This document shows, in pieces, positions 29,305 through 38,553 of a DNA stretch of 64,000 bases. The translations under genes were made by a program, and so were the position numbers. Source of the stretch: Zobellia uliginosa (GTDB lineage: Bacteria > Bacteroidota > Bacteroidia > Flavobacteriales > Flavobacteriaceae); the NCBI RefSeq assembly GCF_900156625.1, contig NZ_FTOB01000002.1, positions 676,275 to 740,274 of the forward strand, given 5' to 3'. The notes under the pieces were generated by a model, which had not been told where the DNA came from, did no database searches, and saw nothing but the letters and a program-made list of their open reading frames with translations. The stretch's first letter is position 1, and each line of letters opens with the position of its first letter.

Positions 29305-29973
29305 TTATAAGTCCTCCGCTTGTAAGGTCGTGATATCAATGGCCAACCGGCTTATATCTTTGTCGCTTGTGCCGTTATAAACACCCCGGATTCTATTCTT
29401 TTTATCGATTAAGATAAAGTTCGGGGTATGGATAAAATCCTGTAGTCCACCGTCCCCTTGATTTACCACGGCAAAGTAACTTTTACGGGCGAGCTCGTAA
29501 ATGTGTTTTTTGTCGCCCGTGGTAATATGCCACTTTCCGTCAATGGCACCGTGTTTGTCGGCATATTCCCTTAAAACCGATACGCTGTCAATTTCTGGGG
29601 TAACGGACATGGATAGGAACATCACATCATCGTCGTTCAGGAAGGCCTTTTGCAATTTTTCCATGTGGTTGGCCATAATAGGGCAAATATTGGGGCATCG
29701 CGTAAAGAAGAAATCGGCCACGTAAATTTTGTCTTTGTAATTCTCTTGGGTAACGGTGGTATTGTTCTGGTCGATTAAACTGAAATTGGCGACCTTGTGT
29801 TTTTTTAAACTGCCCTGAATGGAAAGGTCTACCAATTCGGAATTGAAGTCGGTGGCGTTAAAAATGGGGAGTTTTTTCTCCGTGGAAAAAAGAAGGAATA
29901 CAAAAAGACCGACGCAAATAGGTAGAAAGGCTATGGCTATAAAAGAATACTTCGTTTTTTTTGATGCACTCAT
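29305..29973 (-). CDS. SCO1/SenC-type copper chaperone (thioredoxin fold)
   Basis: 222 residues, anchored by one N-terminal helix (about 11-29). The thioredoxin-fold domain has the copper/redox pair Cys93-x3-Cys97 (TRCPNICPIM) and a downstream His in DFIHTPNFILID, the three ligands expected for SCO proteins. It probably delivers copper to the CuA site of cytochrome c oxidase or keeps its cysteines reduced, facing the periplasm. It lies 13 nt downstream of the TPR gene on the same strand, and the two are probably co-transcribed. Confidence 0.92.
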   Translation of the reverse strand: MSASKKTKYSFIAIAFLPICVGLFVFLLFSTEKKLPIFNATDFNSELVDLSIQGSLKKHKVANFSLIDQNNTTVTQENYKDKIYVADFFFTRCPNICPIMANHMEKLQKAFLNDDDVMFLSMSVTPEIDSVSVLREYADKHGAIDGKWHITTGDKKHIYELARKSYFAVVNQGDGGLQDFIHTPNFILIDKKNRIRGVYNGTSDKDISRLAIDITTLQAEDL

Positions 29974-29986
29974 GGCAATGTCAAAT

Positions 29987-31714
29987 TTATAGTACCGATG
30001 TTTCGATTTTTATATCGGCATGTTCCCAAGCTTTGTCAAATTCTGTTTTAATGGTTTGGGCCTCCTCTTTCTTGCCTTGAAGTCGTAAGCTCTGGTAGAG
30101 TCCCATGAGTGACCATCCGTTCTGTCTTAAGATGTTTAGGTCTTCGGTATATACCTTTTCTGCCTTTTCGTATTGTTCGGCCTTTAAAAGCACCGCTCCT
30201 AAATTTTGTCGGGTGGGGATGTGCCAGGCCGCCGGTTCCGTATAGGTAAGCCCATCTTCGAACCGAACGGCTCTTTCCAAATGTTCTATGGCCCGGGTAT
30301 AGTTGCCTTGAAAGGCTTCGAGTTCGCCCGATACAACTTCATAGGCGATGTTGGCGGCATGCACGGAGGCATTGTTGGCCGTTGCTACAATAGATTCAAG
30401 TGCAGGGTCTTCTTTAAGGACGGCAATGGCTTTAAGTTCCTCTTGGGCCTTTGTAATATTTCCCTTTTTAATGAACGCGATCCCTCTGGCGTAATGACGT
30501 ATAAGGTTGAGGTGTTTTATTTCGGCATTCGGTGCCGGAATGGTCAAAATTTCGTTCCACTTCCCGAATCTGGTATAGGCCAATAAGGGGGTTGCGGCGA
30601 AGTCTTGAAGAAAGGGTAGGTCTTTTAGTTCTCCTACGGGTACCTTTTCCGCGGTTTTTTTCGCGGCGTCAATGGCGATTTCACTGGCTCCTAAAAGACT
30701 GGCGGACGACCATAGAAAGTGAATGTTATGGGGATAATAGGCTAGGGGGTAAAGCCCTTGGGCAAAGCATTGGCTAATGTAATCTTCATCGGCGACAATG
30801 GCCAATTGGTTTGTTTTTACGGCGTCTAGATATCGGCCTACCCGAATGTAGATATGGGAGGGCATGTGTACAATGTGGCCCGCCCCGGGCATTAAGGAAG
30901 CGAGTTTGTCGGCACTCTTTACGCCCTTGTCCGGATAGGGCAGTTCAACCATATGAATGTAATAATGGTGCCCACCGGGGTTTTCGGGTTCAAGCTCCAT
31001 GGCCTTCTCCAAAGCTTTCTTGGCCGCTTTGATATTCGGACTCGGATTTCCTTCTTTATCCCAATAATTCCATCGCACCGTATTCATGGCCGACTGTGCG
31101 AACAAGATTTGAATATTGGCATCGTCGGGAAATTGTTCGACCACCTTTTCCATTTTTTTGAAATAGGCCATATCCAGAAGATCGGGATCCTTATTCAAGT
31201 CCGTACTATACCGCGCCGATAAGGCTTCTATGAGTGCTTGTTCCTTACGGCTGGCACCCGAGACCAAACCATGGGCCATGGACAAGGCTTCGTTAATTTT
31301 GTTTTTTCGGTCCTCAAGGGGTAAAGGGTCATTGATATTAGGCCCCAGTGCATAGGCCTGACCCCAGTAGGCCATGGCCGATTCGGGATCTAGACGGGCG
31401 GCTTCCATAAAAGAGCGATGTGCTTCGGCATGGTTAAAGGCGTAAGAAAGTTTTATTCCTTGGTCAAAAAAGGCCTGGGCGCGTTTGTTTTTTGTTGTAA
31501 TGGAAAAATGAAGGTTCCCGAGATTGTTGAAAAGGGGTGAAATTTGCTTTGTGGTATCTATATCGCCCAGCATAAACTGGGCCGGGGTGCATTTTATAAA
31601 GCTTAATGAGGCCTTGGTATAATCGGTTCTGTCGGATCGCTTTTCGTTGAAAAAATGGGCCAAGGCCAAAAGGGAAACGATGGCGAGTGTAAGGTTTGTT
31701 TTTGTGTTCATCAT
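29987..31714 (-). CDS. TPR-repeat protein
   Basis: 575 residues with an N-terminal hydrophobic stretch (NLTLAIVSLLALAHFF) that may be a signal or anchor. Repeats with TPR character occur through the length: FFDQGIKLSYAFNHAEAHRSFMEAARLDP, ALEKAMELEPENPGGHHYYIHM and the C-terminal VLLKAEQYEKAEKVYTEDLNIL. The family is common beside SCO1 in flavobacteria. The role is unknown, perhaps assembly of an envelope metal protein. The partner gene downstream suggests a link to copper or respiration. Confidence 0.78.
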   Translation of the reverse strand: MMNTKTNLTLAIVSLLALAHFFNEKRSDRTDYTKASLSFIKCTPAQFMLGDIDTTKQISPLFNNLGNLHFSITTKNKRAQAFFDQGIKLSYAFNHAEAHRSFMEAARLDPESAMAYWGQAYALGPNINDPLPLEDRKNKINEALSMAHGLVSGASRKEQALIEALSARYSTDLNKDPDLLDMAYFKKMEKVVEQFPDDANIQILFAQSAMNTVRWNYWDKEGNPSPNIKAAKKALEKAMELEPENPGGHHYYIHMVELPYPDKGVKSADKLASLMPGAGHIVHMPSHIYIRVGRYLDAVKTNQLAIVADEDYISQCFAQGLYPLAYYPHNIHFLWSSASLLGASEIAIDAAKKTAEKVPVGELKDLPFLQDFAATPLLAYTRFGKWNEILTIPAPNAEIKHLNLIRHYARGIAFIKKGNITKAQEELKAIAVLKEDPALESIVATANNASVHAANIAYEVVSGELEAFQGNYTRAIEHLERAVRFEDGLTYTEPAAWHIPTRQNLGAVLLKAEQYEKAEKVYTEDLNILRQNGWSLMGLYQSLRLQGKKEEAQTIKTEFDKAWEHADIKIETSVL

Positions 31715-32015
31715 ATCAGCGGCTCAGTTGGTGTCTATTTTGAAGGTGGAGAGTCCAACAGGGGCATAGGACCTCCCTTATGAGATCATCCCAACCTAAG
31801 TTGCACAGAACTATGTAATTACTAATATATCAATTAAATAAAAAATACAATGAAGTTCTGTGTAAAGCGAAGTGTTTTATGTTCACTTGGCCCCGTTTTC
31901 TGTGTAAATGGAATGGGTATAAACGAAAACAAGCCCTTTTTGGGGGCTTGTTCTTAAGTGTGTTAAAAGAGCAAGGTGCTAACCTTGAATGTCTCGCGGT
32001 AGAATAATTTAACGG
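31715..32015. other. 301-nt intergenic region with repeats
   Basis: The promoter of the TPR/SCO1 operon must lie here. CACAGAACT (31804-31812) is the exact reverse complement of AGTTCTGTG (31854-31862), with an A/T-rich 41-nt spacer. TTCTGTGTAAA is repeated directly at 31856-31866 and 31898-31908. A terminator hairpin lies at 31928-31952. No gene is evident. Confidence 0.5.
31928..31952 (-). terminator. Rho-independent terminator of the beta-propeller lipoprotein gene
   Basis: A 9-bp perfect stem, AACAAGCCC with GGGCTTGTT, and a 7-nt loop. Read on the minus strand it is followed by a T-rich tract (TTTCGTTT). It lies about 65 nt beyond the stop of the gene ending at 32016. Confidence 0.75.
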
Positions 32016-33359
32016 TTAAGGTTGGTAGGAAGGTAATTCTACTACGTATGATTCTACGGATTTACCATCTTCGCTACCGCTCCAATCCGAACCGAAAAGT
32101 ACGCGTGTTCCTGTGGGACTGATGACGGCATGCGGCTCGCCCCAATAATCGAATTCGTCCTCGTCGGCCCTGTGGTGTCCAATTCGGTATACTTCTACAT
32201 TTCCGGGTTCAACCCGGGCAATGACCAATTCTTGGTCTAAAAGTTTTTGTCCGTCTCCTTCAAAACCGATCATAGAGGCTGCGATCCATCCCGGATTTTT
32301 ATGGGCTACGGCAGAGATGTGCGTGCCACTTTTAGGGTAGTCATACCCTAGGTTTTCAGATATTACGGGGATACAATCGCCCGTATTCAAATCATAGGCA
32401 ATGATATTGCCCAAACACCCACCACGTGGACCTTCGCCAAAACTTACCGAAAAATCAGTATCGCTTCCGTTGGCCATTTGACCTAGGCACGAATGCTCGG
32501 GCTTATTTTTGTTCAGTCGGGCCTTCACATTGCCATCAGTATCGTATGATGATACATTGTGATAAAAAAGATTACCGCTTGGCGCAGGCATGGCGGCCGT
32601 ATAATTAACATCGCCTACCTTGAGAAGGGTTAATTTTTTGGTCGAAAAACGATAGGAATAGGTTTGGTCGTTATTACAGCGGAAACCTATGACATCCGAA
32701 TCCCACGACATCATCTGTACATCGTTGCCCATACTGATGCTTCCGTTACAGCCTGTAAGTTCTTTTAGGTTTACCATGATTTCTTTGTTGCCCGATGATA
32801 CGGTATACTTGATAAAATCGTCGGTAGATTTATCGAGGTAATATAGGATGTCGGCTTCATTAAAATCCCAAAACAGTTGCTCTAGGTCATCGGGTCGAAC
32901 ATCGTCGAGGTTTCTGATAAAGGCGTAGGTCTTACCGTCTAGCAATTGATGTACGCCATTGGTCTGGTCGTATAGGATCATTCTACTCTCATCGGCATTC
33001 CACGCTTGAATGGTACTGTACATGGGTTTAATGACACTACCGTTGCCGCCATTTGAGATTCTACGGATGATCGTACCAAAGGAAGGGTCGACAATGGTCT
33101 TTAAGTATTCGGGTTTTGCTACATCTTGCATGGGGTGTGGCTCTAGATCATTGGCGATTAGTTCCGTTGCTACATCAATAGGGATTTCGTTTTCGTCCTC
33201 GGTATCTTCCTCGTCCTCAGGGTTCCCTTCTTCGGTAGGGGTTTCCGTTTCTTCTTCCTCGGAATCGTCATTCGTAATTAAGCTTAGGTTGTCGTTCGTA
33301 CAGCTTATAACACAGAAACCGATGGTAAATAAAAATAGATAAGTCTTCAACTTTTTCAT
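32016..33359 (-). CDS. Secreted beta-propeller-like lipoprotein with acidic linker
   Basis: 447 residues, lipobox Cys20 (CVISC). Residues about 30-62 are an extremely acidic Glu/Asp/Thr/Pro linker (SEEEETETPTEEGNPEDEE), followed by WD-like/beta-propeller strands (IIRRISNGGNGSVIKPMYSTIQAWN, WGEPHAVISPTGTRVLFGSDWSG). The pattern recalls oligogalacturonate-lyase-type (PL22-like) propellers and TolB-like repeats, but no catalytic motif is certain. The gene stands alone and has its own terminator. It is probably surface exposed, with the linker as a spacer from the membrane. Confidence 0.7.
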   Translation of the reverse strand: MKKLKTYLFLFTIGFCVISCTNDNLSLITNDDSEEEETETPTEEGNPEDEEDTEDENEIPIDVATELIANDLEPHPMQDVAKPEYLKTIVDPSFGTIIRRISNGGNGSVIKPMYSTIQAWNADESRMILYDQTNGVHQLLDGKTYAFIRNLDDVRPDDLEQLFWDFNEADILYYLDKSTDDFIKYTVSSGNKEIMVNLKELTGCNGSISMGNDVQMMSWDSDVIGFRCNNDQTYSYRFSTKKLTLLKVGDVNYTAAMPAPSGNLFYHNVSSYDTDGNVKARLNKNKPEHSCLGQMANGSDTDFSVSFGEGPRGGCLGNIIAYDLNTGDCIPVISENLGYDYPKSGTHISAVAHKNPGWIAASMIGFEGDGQKLLDQELVIARVEPGNVEVYRIGHHRADEDEFDYWGEPHAVISPTGTRVLFGSDWSGSEDGKSVESYVVELPSYQP

Positions 33360-33556
33360 ACAATTTTAATTTCGGGGTTTAAAGATGTACGAAATAAACG
33401 GCGGTCTAGTTGTTGTATTATAATTTTTTGGGGGAATTATCGAGTGGTAAGTTGATGATTTGCTTCGTGTTATGTTTCTCGCTTTAGCAATTGGCAGGCG
33501 TGTCGGGAGATGTCTACTTAATGTAGGGGAGAATGGATCGTAAGACTTTTTTTCAA

Positions 33557-33585
33557 TAAAAAAGCCCCGGAATGAATTCCAGGGC
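33557..33585 (-). terminator. Rho-independent terminator of dnaN
   Basis: GCCCCGGAAT pairs with ATTCCAGGGC with one mismatch. Read on the minus strand the stem is followed by TTTTTTATTG. It begins about 25 nt after the dnaN stop. Confidence 0.8.
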
Positions 33586-33610
33586 CCCACTATATATTAT
33601 AATAATATTC

Positions 33611-34729
33611 TTAGCTATTAAGCATAACCGGCATGACCAACATGGTTACATTTTCACCTTCGTCAAGTCCGTCGATAGGGGTAAGTATACCTGCTCTGTT
33701 CGGTAAGCTCATTTCCAAGGAAACATCATCGGAATTGAGATTGTTCAACATTTCGGTCAGGAATCGGGAGTTAAAGCCAATTTGCATATCGTCACCTTGG
33801 TAAGAACAGGTCAAACGCTCTTCGGCCTTATTGCTGTAATCGATATCCTCGGCAGAAATATTCAATTCGGCCCCTGCGATTTTTAAACGTATCTGGTGGG
33901 TAGTCTTATTAGAGAAAATAGCGACCCTTTTTACCGAGCTCAAAAATTGGTTTCTGGCAATGGAAAGCACATTTGGATTCTCCTTAGGAATTACAGCTTC
34001 GTAGTTGGGGTATTTCCCATCGATCAAACGACAGATAAGTTCGGTGTTTTCAAAACTGAACTTGGCATTACTGTCATTGTATTCAATAATGACATCAGAC
34101 TCGCTACCGGCTAAAATTCCCTTTAAAAGGGTCAAGGGTTTCTTGGGCATTATAAATTCGGCTACTTGGGAAGCCGTAACATCCGTTCTTTGGTATTTTA
34201 CCAATTTGTGGGCATCGGTGGCCACGAAGGTTAGGTTTTCGGGCGAGAACTGAAAAAAGACACCGCTCATCACCGGTCTAAGGTCATCGTTACCGGCCGC
34301 AAATATGGTTTTGTCTATGGCCGTGGCCAAAATATCGCCGACAAGGGTAGTGGAACTAGGGTTGGCCAGTTCAACGGCTTTCGGGAATTCGGCACCATCG
34401 GCATAGGCCAAGGCATACTTACCATGGTTTGAGCTGATCTCAACCGTGTTGTTGTCCTCTACAACAAAGGTCAAGGGCTGTTCGGGAAAAGTCTTTAAGG
34501 TTTCCAATAAAAGACGCGCCGGAACGGCAATGGTCCCTTGGTTATCAGAATCCACATCCAGTACCGAACTCATTGTAGTTTCAAGATCCGAAGCGGAGAC
34601 CGTTAGTTTGTTGTTGTCAAGGTCGAATAAAAAATTATCTAAAATAGGTAGCGTGTTGCTATTGTTGATAACACCACCTAAAACTTGTAACTGCTTTAAG
34701 AGATACGTACTGGATACTATGAATTTCAT
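33611..34729 (-). CDS. dnaN: DNA polymerase III subunit beta (sliding clamp)
   Basis: 372 residues, full length for the clamp, with three topologically alike domains (starting MKFIVSSTYLLKQLQVLGGV, then about 130 and 250). Family hallmarks include NTLPILDNFLFDL, ATDAHKLVKYQR, KFSFENTELICRLIDGKYPNYE and the C-terminal MLVMPVMLNS, which includes the M-P-(V/M) segment near the hydrophobic cleft. It forms the ring that tethers polymerase III to DNA. Here it is isolated from dnaA and recF, as is usual in Bacteroidota, so it does not mark the origin. Confidence 0.97.
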   Translation of the reverse strand: MKFIVSSTYLLKQLQVLGGVINNSNTLPILDNFLFDLDNNKLTVSASDLETTMSSVLDVDSDNQGTIAVPARLLLETLKTFPEQPLTFVVEDNNTVEISSNHGKYALAYADGAEFPKAVELANPSSTTLVGDILATAIDKTIFAAGNDDLRPVMSGVFFQFSPENLTFVATDAHKLVKYQRTDVTASQVAEFIMPKKPLTLLKGILAGSESDVIIEYNDSNAKFSFENTELICRLIDGKYPNYEAVIPKENPNVLSIARNQFLSSVKRVAIFSNKTTHQIRLKIAGAELNISAEDIDYSNKAEERLTCSYQGDDMQIGFNSRFLTEMLNNLNSDDVSLEMSLPNRAGILTPIDGLDEGENVTMLVMPVMLNS

Positions 34730-34859
34730 AGGAGAATCGTTATTTCAATTTGTGGGATATAGTGTCTAAAAATGTCTCGAAATTAAACCAAGTTTCAAAA
34801 AACTCAGTGAAACAAAGATATTTGAAATGCATTTTTTACCGAAACAAACTTATTAACAT

Positions 34860-36530
34860 CTAGGCCCCGTATTTGCGCTTTCTAAAATAGTTGAAAAAGG
34901 CCCCAAAAAGAAGTGTCAATCCTACGGGAAGCCCAATATTTATTAGCTGCCAATAGCTTTTCTGGTCAGCGATCTTTTTGGCATCCATAAGGGGTACGGC
35001 CACTTTTTTATTTCGAATGTTTATAAGTCCTTTTTCGTCTAAAAGGTAATTCAAGGCGTTTATTAAAAATTCTTTGTTTCCATAATAGTTGTTTGTCCAC
35101 TTGTCGTAACCCAATTCCAAGGGCCTATTGTTTCGTACCTGGTTGCGTATGATGTCGCCATCCGAAATTACCAACATGGCATTTTCTTGGCCTTGTTCAA
35201 GGGAGCCTTTCAAGGCCACCGGTTTGACCCGATTGGCAAATGCCGATGTGAATTTACCGGTGATAAGAACGGCCAAGGGGTTGTTGCCCTTGTTGTAGCG
35301 TTCTTTGTCGGGAGGGGTGTTTAGGGCTATGGGGTCTAAACTGATTTGCTTGGGCGTACCGTCTAATTTAGACAGGGGCGAACTCGATAGAAGTATGGTC
35401 TTTTTATTGCTATTGTCCAAGATGTCTATAGAGTTGGCAAATTGAAACCGTATGGCCTCGAGGTTATTATTTATAGGATGGTCGTTTTTTGAAAAGACCA
35501 TCGGGTGGTAATACCAAGGAACGGGATTGTACTGTGAATCGTTTCCTTCTCCCAATGCAATTACGATTTGGGTGAAATACATATCGTTTACCAAATTGCT
35601 GTTGATCCGTACACCGTATTTAAAGAAGAAATCAGTAAGGTTTAAGTCTCTCGGAAGTGCCATGGCCGTGCCACTTTGATTAAGAAGGCTGTCCAATTCC
35701 ATGTTCACCTGATCAATAAGCCACATTGATTTGCCCCCATTTACAATGTACTGGTCGAGCACATATTTTTCGGCATCGGTAAAGGCTTCGGTAGGTTTGG
35801 CGATAAGGGCAAGGTCAAATTCCTTTAATTGGTCTAGGGTCCCCTGCGGATTGTTGGCTACGGAATCAAGTGTAATGGCACCTATATTATAATACTCACG
35901 AATGGAGGTGAGAAAATCGGCCAAATAAATATCATCAAGTTCGCCATTCCCTTTTAATATGGCAACTCGTTTTTTTTCGGTAAGGTTCACCTTGGCAAAT
36001 GCATCGGTAAAGGCATATTCTAAGTTCTGTACCGAATTGTTGACGCGGTCTTCGGTGGAGGCCCCTAATTTATTCTTGAGCAAGGGCACCTTAACGGTCT
36101 TGTTCTTATAGTTGACCATGGCCCAAGGAAAAACGATTTCTTGTGACACCTTGCCATTGTCCTCTACGGTAACCTGTGCGGGCTTTAGGCCCAATGCCTG
36201 TAGGTCGGTAAGCGTGCCTTCAATGTTTTCGGCATCTTCAAGCGGATCTACAAAATTGAATTTTATATTGTTGTTCTTACTGGCGAATTCCTCCAGCAAC
36301 TGTCGTGTCTCGGTCTTTAGTCTTAAGAATTCGGGAGGGAGGTTGCCCTCTAAAAGCACATCTACGATAACCGGCTGTTCAAATTTCTCTACCGTATTTA
36401 AGGCTTCTTGCGATAGGGTATACCTTTGATCTTCGGTAAGGTCAAAACGGGTATACACCCAACCGGAAGCAAAATTGATTATCAGTAGAACGATCAATGC
36501 GGCAACTACGCCAATGGCATTTTTCTTCAT
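34860..36530 (-). CDS. gldG: Gliding motility-associated ABC transporter substrate-binding protein GldG
   Basis: 556 residues: an N-terminal membrane helix (AALIVLLIINFASGWVYTRF), a large periplasmic ABC-type uncharacterised-transport domain with an YTLSQEALNTVEKFEQPVIVDVLLEG start, and a C-terminal helix (LPVGLTLLFGAFFNYFRKRKYG). This is the GldG layout. With GldF and the ATPase GldA (not in the window) it forms an ABC transporter that supports gliding and type IX secretion-linked surface functions in flavobacteria. The start shares its last base with the end of gldF, so the pair is translationally coupled. Confidence 0.93.
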   Translation of the reverse strand: MKKNAIGVVAALIVLLIINFASGWVYTRFDLTEDQRYTLSQEALNTVEKFEQPVIVDVLLEGNLPPEFLRLKTETRQLLEEFASKNNNIKFNFVDPLEDAENIEGTLTDLQALGLKPAQVTVEDNGKVSQEIVFPWAMVNYKNKTVKVPLLKNKLGASTEDRVNNSVQNLEYAFTDAFAKVNLTEKKRVAILKGNGELDDIYLADFLTSIREYYNIGAITLDSVANNPQGTLDQLKEFDLALIAKPTEAFTDAEKYVLDQYIVNGGKSMWLIDQVNMELDSLLNQSGTAMALPRDLNLTDFFFKYGVRINSNLVNDMYFTQIVIALGEGNDSQYNPVPWYYHPMVFSKNDHPINNNLEAIRFQFANSIDILDNSNKKTILLSSSPLSKLDGTPKQISLDPIALNTPPDKERYNKGNNPLAVLITGKFTSAFANRVKPVALKGSLEQGQENAMLVISDGDIIRNQVRNNRPLELGYDKWTNNYYGNKEFLINALNYLLDEKGLINIRNKKVAVPLMDAKKIADQKSYWQLINIGLPVGLTLLFGAFFNYFRKRKYGA

Positions 36531-37261
36531 TATCGGTTTGTGTTTTTAAGCTTTTCTACCGTAAGAAAAAGAAAGAAAGCGGTCAAAGAAACAAAATAAA
36601 CCAGGTCTCGGGTGTCGAGTACGCCCCGGGCAATGCTTTCAAAGTGATGCTTCATGCCCAATTTTTGTACAAAAACGACGGTTTCACTGGTGCCTATAAC
36701 GGTAGCCAGACCATCAAAACCATAATACAGTATAAAACAGAGTACGAGTCCCGTGATAAAGGCTACAATCTGGTTTTCCGAAAGCGTAGACGCAAAAAGC
36801 CCTACGGTAGTATAGCAGGCCATTAGGAAGAGGGTACCAAAATACGAACCGATAACCAGACCTGTATCTATATTACCTTCCGTAGTGCCCAACTGCGATA
36901 TGGTATATGCATAGAGCAAGGTTGGGATTAGGGCAATTATTCCCAAAACCAAAGTGCCGAGAAACTTGCCTAAAACGGTTTGCCAAATGGTAAGTGGCTT
37001 GATAAAGAGCAATTCTAAGGTGCCCAGTTTTTTCTCCTCCGAAAAACTTTTCATGGTAATGGCGGGAATCAAAAAAAGAAAGACCCACGGGGCCAACAGA
37101 AAAAAGTTGCCCAAATCGGCAAATCCGTAGTCGAAAACATTAAACGGTCCCTTGAAAACCCATAGAAACAGTCCGTTGAGAACAAGAAAAAGGCCAATGA
37201 CCAAATACCCTATGGGTGAAGTAAAGAACGATTGTATTTCACGTTTGAAAATGGCGAGCAT
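36530..37261 (-). CDS. gldF: Gliding motility-associated ABC transporter permease GldF
   Basis: 243 residues, six predicted membrane helices (GYLVIGLFLVLNGLFLWVF, NFFLLAPWVFLFLIPAITM, LGTLVLGIIALIPTLLYAY and others). The cytosolic loop KSFSEEKKLGTLELLFIKPLTIWQTVLGK is the typical ABC-2 permease signature. It shares base 36530 with gldG. Start at 37261 (MLAIFKREIQSFFTSPIGYL) is standard for the family. Confidence 0.94.
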   Translation of the reverse strand: MLAIFKREIQSFFTSPIGYLVIGLFLVLNGLFLWVFKGPFNVFDYGFADLGNFFLLAPWVFLFLIPAITMKSFSEEKKLGTLELLFIKPLTIWQTVLGKFLGTLVLGIIALIPTLLYAYTISQLGTTEGNIDTGLVIGSYFGTLFLMACYTTVGLFASTLSENQIVAFITGLVLCFILYYGFDGLATVIGTSETVVFVQKLGMKHHFESIARGVLDTRDLVYFVSLTAFFLFLTVEKLKNTNR

Positions 37262-37429
37262 ATATAAAGCTTCTAGATTGTGGTGTATTTCTTCCGGTCG
37301 GTCTGAAATACAGCTAAGTTTGAGGTTGTTTTATGATGAAAGCTTAAAACCATGTCATCAAATTTATAAACAATTTCAATTTAAACCAGTATTTGTTCAA
37401 TTCATTCTTAATCGGTTCGTAGGCGATTT

Positions 37430-38263
37430 CTATACAAAACTAATGGTAACGGTATCCCTGTAATCGAGCCCGAGTAGGGTAGAGGCCCCACCTACGGTGT
37501 TCAGGTCGCTTTTGTATATGGACAATTGCACATAGCCGGCACTGTTAAAAAGGGCCAAAAGATCACCGGCTCCCTTCCGCTGGCTTCTTTCTAGGTCAAA
37601 ATTGATAATGTCGCTATACTTATTATGTATCTTCTTGATTTTGGTCGTACGGGCGTTGAGTTCAAAATCGCGCCCTTTACGGTAGGCTTCAAAATAGTTC
37701 CTATGGATATTGGTTACCACGTTTCCATAGTTGTCTATGTAGATAACACTACCGATGATTTTATTACCGTTATCGGTGGCACTGGGGGCAAACTCCCTAA
37801 GCTCCTTCAATCCGTCAAAGGGCTTGCCCACAACTTCCAAGGTGCCTCCACGGGCTATATGGCAGGCTACCTGTACAAAAACATCAAGCACGGGAAAGGA
37901 ACCGTGGCTAGGGTTGGGTATATTCAATTCCACTACTTTTTCGGGTTGGACCTCACTGGTAATGAGTCCGATCACCCCATTGTTGGCACTGACAAAATAA
38001 TGGCCGTTTACCAGAACCGCAATATGTTGGTTCTCGGGGGTGGGTTCCGAATCTACACCGACAATATGTATGGTGCCTTCAGGGAAATGTTTGTAAGCAT
38101 TTTCTAAGATATAGGCACATTCCTGAATGTTAAACGGACTTATATCATGTGAAATATCAACTATTTTTGCATCGGAGAGCTCTTTGTAAATAGTTCCCTT
38201 AAGGGTACCGACAAAGTAGTCTTTTAGACCAAAATCTGTAGTAAGCGTTATAATCGGAGTCAT
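37430..38263 (-). CDS. SAM hydroxide adenosyltransferase / S-adenosylmethionine hydrolase (DUF62)
   Basis: 277 residues. The N-terminus carries the family motif TLTTDFGLKDYFVGTLKGTI, where the aspartate binds the ribose of SAM. Further family blocks are DISHDISPFNIQECAYIL, HYFVSANNGVIGL and the C-terminal barrel. The enzyme activates water to cleave SAM to adenosine and methionine. It is divergent from phoH, an arrangement that is common in flavobacteria. Confidence 0.92.
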   Translation of the reverse strand: MTPIITLTTDFGLKDYFVGTLKGTIYKELSDAKIVDISHDISPFNIQECAYILENAYKHFPEGTIHIVGVDSEPTPENQHIAVLVNGHYFVSANNGVIGLITSEVQPEKVVELNIPNPSHGSFPVLDVFVQVACHIARGGTLEVVGKPFDGLKELREFAPSATDNGNKIIGSVIYIDNYGNVVTNIHRNYFEAYRKGRDFELNARTTKIKKIHNKYSDIINFDLERSQRKGAGDLLALFNSAGYVQLSIYKSDLNTVGGASTLLGLDYRDTVTISFV

Positions 38264-38553
38264 GAATTCTTTTCATTAATATCAAGAAAAGTAGGTGTTA
38301 AGCGAGTTTGGGTGGGGTAAACAATGAGGCGTGCAACGGTAATAACTACGCTAAACCGATATAGAAAGGAATGCAGGATGCTACTGGAAAATGTAAAAAT
38401 CTGATTATTTGAGTTCGCTATCATACAGTAATGTTGATATGTTTTGGTTAGGCAAACTGAAATTTTCGTTAAGTTTGTTAAACAAAATTATAACAAAAAA
38501 ATAGTCAGGCGAAATATTATGTTCACGGGCTCTCATTTTAACACCTCCACTTT
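38264..38553. other. 290-nt divergent region between SAM hydrolase and phoH
   Basis: A/T-rich region that must hold both promoters. A short A-run with ATAACAAAAAAAT lies around 38490. Beyond this I see no gene, repeat or RNA element. Confidence 0.3.

Noticed and set aside
33366-33590. 74-codon open frame between the lipoprotein and dnaN genes
   Set aside because: It runs through the dnaN terminator hairpin, has no family resemblance and an atypical composition.
33611-34729. dnaN as a marker of a replication origin
   Set aside because: No dnaA, recF or gyrB lies nearby and I saw no cluster of DnaA boxes. In Bacteroidota dnaN is often away from the origin.
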